Assembly: GCF_039523755.1 (NCBI RefSeq)
Contig: NZ_BAAAFX010000013.1
Location: forward strand, 310,001-374,000
Reading direction: 5' to 3'
DNA: 64,000 bases
From: Tatumella terrea
GTDB lineage: Bacteria > Pseudomonadota > Gammaproteobacteria > Enterobacterales > Enterobacteriaceae
The notes under the pieces are model-generated. The model did no database searches, had not been told where the DNA came from, and saw only the letters and a list, made by a program, of their open reading frames with translations. Both the position numbers and the translations under genes were made by a program. This document shows positions 32,930 through 41,499 of this stretch, one piece after another (positions within the stretch are counted from its first letter, which is position 1; every line of letters begins with the position of its first letter).

Positions 32930-34667
32930 AGTCTTTGTTTACCTGGAATAAATGAGGGATGAGGGGAATGATTTCGATTCGCCGGTTACCTGCGCGTCCC
33001 TGCTGACTGTCGTTGGGGGTGACCGGGTGGGTTTCACCGGCACCCTCAACGATAAAATGGCTGGCCGGGAATTCACTGTTGGCCACCAGCCAGTCCCGGA
33101 CGGCTTCCGCCCGCCGTAAGGACAGCGTCCGGTTACCCGCCGGTGTACCGGTATTATCGGTGTAACCGACGATCAGTACCGGATACTGTGACGTACGACG
33201 CAGCACCGGTAACAGCGCCGCCAGCGTCGCATAACGCGTGCCGGTGATCGTGCTGCTGCCTGGCACAAACCAGCCAGCCCCGGGATCTGGCAGCGATAGC
33301 GGAGCGACCGCCGTAGCAGGCATTACCGGGGGGCCGGGGCGGGGGGAACGGGAAAGCAGCAGGGCGGCACTCAGTGGCAGACATAACAGCAGCCCCTGTG
33401 CTGCGTAACGCCATTGGGCAGGCCGCCTGAACGGAAGCGCGGGTGACTTTGCGGCTAAGGAAGCGACCGGCAACGGAGGCGGCAATGGCAGGGAGGGCGT
33501 GGCCTGCGACAGGGCCGGATACAGCAAATAATGTTCTGCCAGCCAGTGTGACCAGCCGCCATGGCGGGGAAAGCCCTGACAGATATCAGCCAGCAGCAAC
33601 TCCGTCAGTTGTAACGGAGTATCGGTAAATAATTCACTCAGTGAAGAGCAAAGTTCATCTCCGTTGAGCCAGTCTGATAACGGTTTTACCGCGCAGGCGC
33701 GTGCTGTGGCATCACTGTCGCCGTAATGCGCCGCACTCTGTAATTGCTGATGCAGTTGTGTCAGCAACTGCGGAAAGGATCCGGTGCCGGCCGTCGAAGG
33801 GGTCCGCACCCAGATCGCGCCCTGCGGCTCTCCGGGGGGAGGCTGGCGGCTGAGCCGGGCATAGATCACCAGCTGACAACGGACCGCCGGTATTTTACCG
33901 GCACTGATCAGGCTATGTCGCCAGCGGATAAAGGCGGCTGCCAGCAGGTCGTCACTCCCGTAAGCGTCTCCCGTCAGAGGAATAACGCAATCAAGCGCGA
34001 CCTGCGGATAAGTTTCTGATAAATAGCGGAGGCGTTCGCTGAGTAACAGTGGATCGGTCACCACCCTCCGCAGAACGGTTTTACCGGGGCTGCCCGTCGT
34101 ATCGTGCCGGCTGAATCCGTATCCGGCACAGGGGCCGGTGATAAGGCAGATCCGCTGTCCTCTGCTCTCCGGTAACTCATCGTGCGGCGTGACCGCAGGG
34201 AGAGGCTCTGTGCCCGGTAACGAAAAATAGCGTTTCCGGTAAGCGACAAGAAAGGCGTCAGTCAGCGCTTTATTGCCGCTTCCCGTCACAGAAAGCAGGC
34301 AGAGCAGTCGATAGCTGTCACGGAAGAGTATGCTATCGCTGCCCGCCAGTAAGGTCTGGAGGGCCTCAGAAATGTCTGCCGGTAAATCTCTGTCGGCTGG
34401 AGCCTGTGGCCCGCATGCGGCATGGACCCTTCCGCAGGGGGAGTGTTGCAGGTGGCGCTGTAGCTGCTGGTCGAGAAAATAACGCAGCAGTCGGCAAAGT
34501 GAGCGGCTTTGATCTGTATCACCGTGCTCCTCTGTCAGGCAGCGGCTGAACTCCGCCATCCGATCCGCCAGCCGTTGCTGCAGGGCGGAAACCGAGGGGA
34601 TGATCGCACCGGCACTGATCATTGTGCCGTACGCGGTCAGCTCACTAAAACAGGACCCGCGGCTCAC
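32922..34667 (-). CDS. T6SS-associated OmpA-domain membrane protein
   Basis: A 581-residue protein: a long cytoplasmic region, one membrane helix (about 420-440, YAAQGLLLCLPLSAALLL), a short linker and a C-terminal OmpA-like peptidoglycan-binding domain (about 475-570: VGYTDNTGTPAGNRTLSLRR, GNRRIEI). The GTG at 34667 overlaps the stop of the upstream gene (GTGA) and has GGAG eight bases upstream; an ATG at 34622 is an alternative. It probably anchors the T6SS to the cell wall, in addition to TssL, which has its own OmpA domain. Confidence 0.75.
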   Translation of the reverse strand: MSRGSCFSELTAYGTMISAGAIIPSVSALQQRLADRMAEFSRCLTEEHGDTDQSRSLCRLLRYFLDQQLQRHLQHSPCGRVHAACGPQAPADRDLPADISEALQTLLAGSDSILFRDSYRLLCLLSVTGSGNKALTDAFLVAYRKRYFSLPGTEPLPAVTPHDELPESRGQRICLITGPCAGYGFSRHDTTGSPGKTVLRRVVTDPLLLSERLRYLSETYPQVALDCVIPLTGDAYGSDDLLAAAFIRWRHSLISAGKIPAVRCQLVIYARLSRQPPPGEPQGAIWVRTPSTAGTGSFPQLLTQLHQQLQSAAHYGDSDATARACAVKPLSDWLNGDELCSSLSELFTDTPLQLTELLLADICQGFPRHGGWSHWLAEHYLLYPALSQATPSLPLPPPLPVASLAAKSPALPFRRPAQWRYAAQGLLLCLPLSAALLLSRSPRPGPPVMPATAVAPLSLPDPGAGWFVPGSSTITGTRYATLAALLPVLRRTSQYPVLIVGYTDNTGTPAGNRTLSLRRAEAVRDWLVANSEFPASHFIVEGAGETHPVTPNDSQQGRAGNRRIEIIPLIPHLFQVNKDYD

Positions 34668-35995
34668 CAGGGATGCTCCGTCAGTTCACCCCAGCCGGCC
34701 CCGGGCTGCCAGCCGCAGAGTCGCAACGTTTGCGGGTAACAGCAGGGCGGGGTGGAAAAACGGATCGACAGTGAGGTCGCCGACGGTTCCTTCCCGGGCG
34801 CCCCGTCTGAGGGAGGCAGACGGCAGGTGAACAGTAACCGGTTATCCCTGTCATAGACACTCAACCGGAAAAATTCGTAACCTGGCCCCGGGCCGGTGCT
34901 TACGGGCAGAGACAGCGTGACTTTCTGGTGATGCCACAGCGTAAAGGCCGCCAGCCATTCGGCATCGCTGGCAGGCGGGACAGCAAAATAGGCCCGTTTT
35001 TCATCGCCGGTGACTGCGGGCTGAACCGCCCTCAGACGCAAATGCAGTCCGGTCTGGTATTCAAACTGCCGAAGCGTTCGCTGGTGGCCATGACCGTAGG
35101 GGGCCGCCACCTCCTGCGCATCATCGTTCAGTCCGAGAAGGGTACAGATCCGTTGCTTTGATAGCCGGTCCCGCTCCCACCATGCCCTGGGGATCGTCCC
35201 CTGCTGTCTGGCCTCGTCGTTATGATCCTGCCAGATCTTCGCACATTCCGCGCGCCGATAGTAATGCCAGAGCAGGGGAATATGGGGGTGATACACGTCA
35301 TATCCCTGAGTAAACGCCCGCACCGACATAGCAATTTCCTCCCCGGCAAAGAAGATGAGCGGGTCGTTCGGGACATCCCGCACAAACCGGCCCGGGGCAA
35401 AAATAAAGCCGCCGGCCAGATAGCTGCCCCGTTCCGGGGCGGTGGCGGTAAACGCATGGCTCCCGGCCATCGGTATTCCTTCCCGGGTAAACTCCCTGAA
35501 AATCATCCGGCTGACCGAAGACTGCCTGCCGGTTATCTCATCCTCACCGGGCCGGTAGCCGGGCGGGTAGGCGGAAAGGATCGGTAGCGGACTGATCGTC
35601 TTCAGCGACTCCAGTAAAGCGATCATTTGCTGATCCCATCCGCGAATAAACCGGCAGTGGGAGTCTATCTGCAAAAAGTAGGGTTCCTGCTGATAACAGG
35701 TTTCCGACAGATGGCGGGCCCAGCAGGCACCTTCGCTGGTAAGGTAATGGCGGGAAATGACCGTGACAGAGGCGCCGGCAAAGTGAAAAAAACGAACGTC
35801 CTGAGCCCCGGCCACACCGGAGACAATAAAACCGGCATCGATGAAAACCGAAAAATCTTCCTCGTCCTGCCAGCACACCGCGATATGTAAGCCATGCGGT
35901 GCCGAGGCATGCTTTATCATATCCTTCAGTGTCGGGATCAGTTCCGGGTCACGGTAACTGGCGATACTGACAAAAATAGCAGGCGGGTATGCCAT
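34664..35995 (-). CDS. GlcNAc-type glycosyltransferase (Skp1 GlcNAc-transferase family)
   Basis: A 443-residue GT-A fold enzyme of the family that includes the Skp1 N-acetylglucosaminyltransferase of Dictyostelium (GT60-like). Diagnostic parts are IFVSIASYRDPELIPTLKD (7-25), the metal-binding D111-S-H113 in LQIDSHCRFIRGWD, and LLWHYYRR. The last ~120 residues form an extra domain. No signal peptide, so it acts in the cytoplasm. It lies inside the tss operon, so its acceptor may be a T6SS or pilus protein; that is an inference. Confidence 0.8.
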   Translation of the reverse strand: MAYPPAIFVSIASYRDPELIPTLKDMIKHASAPHGLHIAVCWQDEEDFSVFIDAGFIVSGVAGAQDVRFFHFAGASVTVISRHYLTSEGACWARHLSETCYQQEPYFLQIDSHCRFIRGWDQQMIALLESLKTISPLPILSAYPPGYRPGEDEITGRQSSVSRMIFREFTREGIPMAGSHAFTATAPERGSYLAGGFIFAPGRFVRDVPNDPLIFFAGEEIAMSVRAFTQGYDVYHPHIPLLWHYYRRAECAKIWQDHNDEARQQGTIPRAWWERDRLSKQRICTLLGLNDDAQEVAAPYGHGHQRTLRQFEYQTGLHLRLRAVQPAVTGDEKRAYFAVPPASDAEWLAAFTLWHHQKVTLSLPVSTGPGPGYEFFRLSVYDRDNRLLFTCRLPPSDGAPGKEPSATSLSIRFSTPPCCYPQTLRLCGWQPGAGWGELTEHPW

Positions 35996-36018
35996 AGCTC
36001 TCCCCCGAATATGCGCAG

Positions 36019-37014
36019 TCAGGTGATATCAAAAATAATTTCAGCCTTGGCAGAAAATGTCCCCGCAGAAGGCTGGAACCAGCCTGCGGCTGAAAGCTCT
36101 GCCGTCCAGTGAAACTCCGCGTTGTTCTGACTGGGGGTGCTGGTGATTTGCTCACCCTCCTTACCATTCACCCTCAAAGGCCGGTTCTGGCTGTCTTTGA
36201 TGGTGATCCTCAGGCGGCCACTGTTACCCCCGGCATCCTTCACCATAATGTTGGCGGCATCGTAAGAGGGGGTATCGGTGGTGATGTACGCTGTGGCGGA
36301 GTAACTGCCATAATCACTTTTACAGTTGATAGCAAAATCCAGTTTTTCCGAGACGCCGTTCTCGAGCATTTTGGCCGTGACCTTACCAAAATCGACCGTT
36401 TTCGCACTGTCGGGAGTACATACCGGAGTACTGATCACTTTAATTTCGTTGAGGCTCAGTTTACTCAGGTAATTATTCGGATCATCGCTGACGATCAGAT
36501 AAAAATAGCCAATCGGCCCGGGAGGCAGCACGAGATCACCGGCCGGGTTTTTAAGCTGCAGGCTGTCAGCCACTTTATAAAACTCGACTCTGTAGCCGGA
36601 AACATCAGGGAAACGGAAATAGACGTACCCGGAGTCATCCATGGGAGGCATATATACGGTGGTGGGAAATCCTCCCCATCCGGGCAGGCCGTTGGTCCAA
36701 AGGGGTTTGATGACAATACCGGGAATATTGGTTTTGAAGGTTTTGTCGCGGGCGCTGTAGGACTCCAGCCCGATCACCCTGCGGCCAACTTCGGTCCCGA
36801 CCAGACAGTAGGTGTAAAAAATATCATGACCCAGTCGCGGGGTCTCAAAGGCCGCTATCGGGGTGGAACTGTCCGCCGGCGCATCCGCAGCAATAGTAAT
36901 GACCTGATCCGGCACACTCAATATTGCCGGGCTACCTTTTTCCCAGTCACAAAGGGCCTGTACGCTTCCCGCGCCGAAAAGCAGAGGAGGGAGCAGGAGG
37001 GATCGCCATATCAT
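36019..37014 (-). CDS. fimbrial tip adhesin (FimH-like two-domain protein)
   Basis: A 331-residue secreted protein with signal peptide (ending SVQA-LC). The N-terminal ~190 residues form a distinct, Pro/Gly-rich candidate receptor domain with a Cys pair; the C-terminal ~130 residues are a pilin domain (VDFGKVTAKMLENGVSEKLDFAINCKS to KAEIIFDIT) with the usual cysteine pair and beta-strand ending. It lies 11 bases after tssA and 23 before the glycosyltransferase, although its chaperone and usher are on the other strand 8 kb away. Confidence 0.8.
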   Translation of the reverse strand: MIWRSLLLPPLLFGAGSVQALCDWEKGSPAILSVPDQVITIAADAPADSSTPIAAFETPRLGHDIFYTYCLVGTEVGRRVIGLESYSARDKTFKTNIPGIVIKPLWTNGLPGWGGFPTTVYMPPMDDSGYVYFRFPDVSGYRVEFYKVADSLQLKNPAGDLVLPPGPIGYFYLIVSDDPNNYLSKLSLNEIKVISTPVCTPDSAKTVDFGKVTAKMLENGVSEKLDFAINCKSDYGSYSATAYITTDTPSYDAANIMVKDAGGNSGRLRITIKDSQNRPLRVNGKEGEQITSTPSQNNAEFHWTAELSAAGWFQPSAGTFSAKAEIIFDIT

Positions 37015-37025
37015 ATCTTTCTTCC

Positions 37026-38063
37026 TTAATTATCTTGCAGTAATAAGAGGATTTCCGGTGGATACATCGCCACCAGCTCAGAAAAATTTCGGCCAATACT
37101 GCGTTCGGCATAGGCCAGTAAAGGGATCACCGGGCTACCGGGTTCCGCTTCCCTGAACCAGAGACGCACTTCTTCCAGTCTGGCGCAGGCGCTCTGCCGG
37201 TCGGTAATGACCGGCACCGCAGGCTGTCCGGACGGCAGAAGGGAGGGAGCTGAACGCCCAGCCGGGCCTGCGGGCAGGGGGATATCCGTCTCCGGGGGGG
37301 CGGAACCCGGCAGAACGACTGACGGAAGGGGATTGCCCGGGGCAAATATGGCCAGCAGAGAGAGAAAACCGGTCAGATCAGGCGCGTCATCGCCCAGGTT
37401 ATCCCGTATCTGCGTGACTAACCGGCCGGCATAGTGATGAGCCTGAGATAAGTCGCGGAAGGTTGCGTCCTCGCTGCTGGCCCATTGCTGACGTAACAGG
37501 GTGAGCCTCCGGGCAGCGACAGGTGCCTTTCCAGGCTGGGGGCCGCAGGCTTGTTCGACATCGCGGACGCTTAGCTGGCCCTCCGCTGTTTTCGGTAGTG
37601 GTAACTGGCGGATATCAGCCAGTATTCCGTGGCTGTCATTCAGTTCGGCAAAGGCATTAGCCCGCAGTTGCGGAGCAAACTCTTCTTCATCGAACAACCG
37701 GGGATGCAGATCGTCCGGCCATTTTTCTAACAGAGCCAGTAGCAATGAAAGACCGCTCGTCAGTGCTGCCGCCCCTGTCAGTCGGATCCGGCAGCGCATC
37801 AGGATAATGAGTAACCGGATATCCTTACACTGGCACAATAAGCGTTGCGTCGCAGCCCCGGTGTCTGCCCAGTTCACTGACTCTGCCGGCTCATAAAAAT
37901 CGCCATACTGAGCATCGGTTTTCGGTTGCAGTCCCGCCAGTAACAGCAGAAATTGCGGGTTCTCATCGATGGCCACCCCGCAAGGAGCATCGGCACTGAT
38001 TTCTGTCAGCAGTGAGGCATCCTCATTTTCCGGTGTTGCAGTCTGAACCCCTGTTTGTCCCAT
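37026..38063 (-). CDS. tssA: TssA (ImpA-type) T6SS protein
   Basis: A 345-residue TssA. The ImpA N-terminal motif LLTEISADAPCGVAIDENPQFLLL is at about residues 16-40. The middle (LLLALLEKWPDDLHPRLFDEEE) is typical. TssA links baseplate assembly and sheath extension. I chose the ATG at 38063 because it overlaps the tssG stop (ATGA) and starts the conserved domain; a longer in-frame version begins inside tssG and was rejected. Confidence 0.88.
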   Translation of the reverse strand: MGQTGVQTATPENEDASLLTEISADAPCGVAIDENPQFLLLLAGLQPKTDAQYGDFYEPAESVNWADTGAATQRLLCQCKDIRLLIILMRCRIRLTGAAALTSGLSLLLALLEKWPDDLHPRLFDEEEFAPQLRANAFAELNDSHGILADIRQLPLPKTAEGQLSVRDVEQACGPQPGKAPVAARRLTLLRQQWASSEDATFRDLSQAHHYAGRLVTQIRDNLGDDAPDLTGFLSLLAIFAPGNPLPSVVLPGSAPPETDIPLPAGPAGRSAPSLLPSGQPAVPVITDRQSACARLEEVRLWFREAEPGSPVIPLLAYAERSIGRNFSELVAMYPPEILLLLQDN

Positions 38064-39094
38064 CAATCTTCTGCCCCTGAGTCTCCGGAAAAATTTTCCG
38101 GTTCGAAGCACATCCCGGCCAGTGGCTGAGTTGTGTTTTCTCTTTCCAGCCAGACGGCATGCCCTAACCGATGGCGTCCATCCAGTTGCACCAACGGAAC
38201 CTGGCTGGCCGCCAGTACCAGCTGTACATCCCAGCTGTATTCCACCCCGGTAAAACACCTCACCCATTCACGTAACACCGGCATATCCTCGCCACCGGGG
38301 GTAAACGAGAGATACTGTTGCAGGGTGAGCGGGCCCGCAATGAGCCTGAATTTATGCTGGCGGTCATGCACCGTACTCCCGAGGATGGCGCCTTCCCCCA
38401 GCCGGCAGGCGCCCTTTTTTATCCCGAGACGGCTCTGGTCTTCTTCGGCTAACTCAATCCATTGCAGCACGAATTCCTGCAGTCGGAAGGGAAGGTCAAA
38501 GTAATGCTGCAGGCTCCCGGTCAGGCCATCGGGTGAACGGGCTTCTCTGACCAGATGCGGGGCGGACGCCAGCTGAGCATGGCGGGGTAACGGGGACGAT
38601 CCCCCTGTCACCGGTGCAAACCCCGTCAGACAACCGAGGTAAAAAGAGAACCGTTCATTTTTCGGGTCGTCCAGGGTGGCCGTGTCCTGACACAGAAACC
38701 ATGCACGGTAAAACAGTGACAAGGCCCGGTGGTGAAAAATATCCGCGAAATCACTCAGGCCATAGTCCTGACGGGTCGTACAGAAATAGGCCTGTTCTGA
38801 CAGGTGTAGCGGAAAGACGCTGTTGGGGCCCCAGACTCCCGGCCAGAACAGATCGATCTTCAGTGTCCCGTTGTTGTCATTCAGGCTGGCAATCTCCCGC
38901 GGGGGAAAGATCATGCCGGGCTGCTGTCCGAGCCGGACCGGTTCCCGGGACGGCAGTCGTGCGGTGCCCGGGGCCGGTGAGCGGGGATGACGGGCGGCAA
39001 TAGCCCGCATCAGGCTGAAAAAGCCACTCTTCCAGGGGGCTGAACATTCGTACCATTCGCTCAGGCCGTTATCCGGCGGAAACTCAGGGGTCAT
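38063..39094 (-). CDS. tssG: TssG baseplate protein
   Basis: A 343-residue TssG (ImpH/VasB). The GFFSLMRAIAARHP start, a VRLGQQPGMIFPPREIA segment and the FADIFHHRALSLFYRAW motif are characteristic. It forms baseplate wedges with TssF, TssE and TssK. It overlaps tssF by 4 bases. Confidence 0.92.
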   Translation of the reverse strand: MTPEFPPDNGLSEWYECSAPWKSGFFSLMRAIAARHPRSPAPGTARLPSREPVRLGQQPGMIFPPREIASLNDNNGTLKIDLFWPGVWGPNSVFPLHLSEQAYFCTTRQDYGLSDFADIFHHRALSLFYRAWFLCQDTATLDDPKNERFSFYLGCLTGFAPVTGGSSPLPRHAQLASAPHLVREARSPDGLTGSLQHYFDLPFRLQEFVLQWIELAEEDQSRLGIKKGACRLGEGAILGSTVHDRQHKFRLIAGPLTLQQYLSFTPGGEDMPVLREWVRCFTGVEYSWDVQLVLAASQVPLVQLDGRHRLGHAVWLERENTTQPLAGMCFEPENFSGDSGAED

Positions 39095-40965
39095 AGGATC
39101 CCTCTCCGTCCCGGGCGAGCCGGCCAGTCAGCGACCCGTCCGCGCTGTACCGAATACAGTTCGGTTTCAGTAAAAATATTGATCGCCACATGACGGGACA
39201 GATAATTTTCCATAATCAGTCCGAATAAATAAGGGCTGAGGCCGGAAAACCCCGTCTCATCGACGGTCAGGCGACAGCGGATCCCGCGGCCATAAATCAA
39301 CAGGCCTTCCCCGCCCAGCCGGCGGATCACCGGTTCGGTCGTACAGCTGACCAGGCTTTCTATCTGCCTGGCGGTTTCCGGGTCTGAACGGGTAGTGAAT
39401 AATCGTAAAATGTCGCGCAGAACACCGGCTCCGCTGGACCCGGACATTTCACCGACAGGCAGATAATTCAGACTGAGCTGGGAAATCAGTCGCCAGGCGG
39501 CTTCGCCGACAGCAAAAGAACCCCGCGGGTCCGACGGCGTACTGACAAACTCCGCCTGGCTTACCGGCACATCTTCCGGCAGGGTCAGACGGAAGCGGGC
39601 ATGTTCAGCCAGTGTGCACGGCAGATCACGGTTTGTGACCAGGGCATCTACCCACAGGTAACGCAGAGTATCGCCGTAAGGGGCTTCATGTTGATCTACC
39701 AGCGAAATATACGTTTCTGTCCCCGGGTAGGCATGGCGGGTCAGATAGCGGCTGTCGTCCTGTCCCTGGCGGACTTCACGTTGCAGAGAGAAATAGCGCC
39801 CGTAGTTTCCGTGATCCGCATGACGGGTGTGATACAGGGGGGTAAATACCACCTCGTCGCTGTTTTCTGCCTGAAGTCCGGTCACGCGACTGACAGAAAA
39901 GATCTCATAATCCAGGGGATGGCTGCGGTCGGCCACCGCATGAAACTGCGTCAGTGAACGGTTGAGAGGGATCCTGTCCAGCCGTTTCGGAAACAGATTA
40001 ATGACCGGGGTACAAAACAGTAAAAAGCGGGCAGCACTGACATGGGCAATCAGGTCCTGCGGTAACCGGTCCAGCAGAACAATAATTTCGGCTTCACGGG
40101 TATGATTATTTTTCAGCCCGGCCGCCAGCCGGGTCAGGGTAAAGAAGTAGAAGCGCTGGCGGCAACAGACATATTCCTGCAGCAAAGTATGGCCGTGAAA
40201 CATATTCCAGCTGGCAGGCAGCAGTCCTTGTTGCGGTTCCAGACCTTCAGGAACCAGTGGCTGCTCTGTGATAATCGTGGCAGGAGTACCGGCATGGGGA
40301 GAGGGCATAATGACCCATTGATGGTGACAGTGCAGCAATTCAAACAGGTGCGAGACGATAGTTTCATCACCGGAAATATAGACCGGCAGCCGGTCCAGCC
40401 CCTTTAGCGCCGAAAAAGTGGTCTCGCCGGTCAGCCTGAGTCGTAACCGTAAGGCACCTTTACACTGGCTGATGTCATATTCTTCTCCCGTCATCGCCGG
40501 AAGATCCGGTGGTACCGAGGTTAGCCGGGCATCAGCAATTTCCAGCGGCCAAAGCGTCACCGGCTGACTATTACGAAACTCGCAGCGTGTCTGGCTCTCC
40601 GGAAGCCGCTGGCTGATAAAGGTGCTCTCGCGCTCAAGGGTATAGCCGCGGGTCAAATCACCGGTATCGGGGTCGGGATACAGGCGAACGACCCCCATCG
40701 CAGGTGTTGGTGCATTGTAATTCGGTGACAGCGTATCCAGTAATCGCTGAGTGAAGCGGGGGAACTCAGCATCCAGTTTGATACGGGTTCTGGCGGATAA
40801 AAAGCAGAACGCTTCGATCAGCCTTTCCACATACGGGTCGGCGACTTCTATTCCCTGCATTCCCAGCCTGGCCGCAATCCCCGGATGTTTCTGCGCAAAC
40901 TCACGGGCCATTTCGCGGATAAATGTCAGCTCACGGTTATAATAATCCAGAAAATTATTTTCCAC
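39091..40965 (-). CDS. tssF: TssF baseplate protein
   Basis: A 624-residue TssF (ImpG/VasA), the usual length. The start LDYYNRELTFIREMAREFAQKHPGIA is cut here at its conserved core (residues 6-25), followed by DPYVERLIEAFCFLSARTR and a C-terminal FGLIMENYLSRHVAINIFTET segment. It is the first gene of the minus-strand T6SS operon. Confidence 0.94.
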   Translation of the reverse strand: MENNFLDYYNRELTFIREMAREFAQKHPGIAARLGMQGIEVADPYVERLIEAFCFLSARTRIKLDAEFPRFTQRLLDTLSPNYNAPTPAMGVVRLYPDPDTGDLTRGYTLERESTFISQRLPESQTRCEFRNSQPVTLWPLEIADARLTSVPPDLPAMTGEEYDISQCKGALRLRLRLTGETTFSALKGLDRLPVYISGDETIVSHLFELLHCHHQWVIMPSPHAGTPATIITEQPLVPEGLEPQQGLLPASWNMFHGHTLLQEYVCCRQRFYFFTLTRLAAGLKNNHTREAEIIVLLDRLPQDLIAHVSAARFLLFCTPVINLFPKRLDRIPLNRSLTQFHAVADRSHPLDYEIFSVSRVTGLQAENSDEVVFTPLYHTRHADHGNYGRYFSLQREVRQGQDDSRYLTRHAYPGTETYISLVDQHEAPYGDTLRYLWVDALVTNRDLPCTLAEHARFRLTLPEDVPVSQAEFVSTPSDPRGSFAVGEAAWRLISQLSLNYLPVGEMSGSSGAGVLRDILRLFTTRSDPETARQIESLVSCTTEPVIRRLGGEGLLIYGRGIRCRLTVDETGFSGLSPYLFGLIMENYLSRHVAINIFTETELYSVQRGRVADWPARPGRRGIL

Positions 40966-41499
40966 GGTGTTCTCTGATTAATGACATTATTTTAATGAAT
41001 ATGCCGCGGTGTTAAGCCGCGGGTGATAATTATCAGCCGGGATTTATAACGAGTTAACTTCCTTTTTATTTCCTGCCTGTTTCTGTGATCAGAATTCACC
41101 AGCAACTCTGTCGGATTCATCGTCTGCTGACAGACCATCGCGGTTTTCTCCACCCCGGGATGTCGCGGAGGACACAGAGTAAAGCTATTCTTTATCGCCT
41201 TTTTTTCTTTATTATACTTTATCTTTTTAGCACCTTACTGTCAGGTGATTAATTAATTTAAATAGTGATAATAATGATATTGATGAATTCATTTCTCTGT
41301 TATTACAACACCCGGAGATATTATCGATTCTCGCCAGGAATAAAACACTCCTCTCCTCTGTTTTTGTTTTTTAGGATTATGTATCAGGCTGTTTTCTTAT
41401 TTTTATATAACTGCCAGGCACGGCGTTGTTAACTGATTCTTTTTTTGGCTACTATCCCGAACATGATGGCAGGGGGAGGTTATTTTTGTCCCCGTCTTT
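40966..41499. promoter_or_regulatory. divergent control region of the two T6SS operons
   Basis: This 534-bp AT-rich gap must hold promoters for tssF (minus) and tssH (plus). A Fur-box-like stretch, GATAATAATGATATTGATG (41267-41285), matches 14 of 19 positions of the classical Fur consensus. TTGTTA (41426-41431) and TACTAT (41450-41455), 18 bases apart, are a possible tssH promoter. CCGCGG occurs twice (41004, 41017) as a short hairpin near tssF. AGGGGGAGG (41471-41479) lies 20 bases before the tssH ATG, too far for a normal ribosome site. Confidence 0.45.

Noticed and set aside
36109..37029. A 306-codon plus-strand frame opposite the adhesin gene
   Set aside because: It is the antisense of a gene with signal peptide, pilin domain and operon context; it has no domain or ribosome site of its own.
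37026..38267. Longer 413-codon version of tssA
   Set aside because: The extra 68 codons lie within tssG and are not TssA-like; ATG 38063 forms the usual ATGA overlap.
41416..41430. A sigma-54-like sequence (AGGCACGGCGTTGTT) upstream of tssH
   Set aside because: The spacing between the GG and G elements is one base short and the invariant C of the -12 GC is T.
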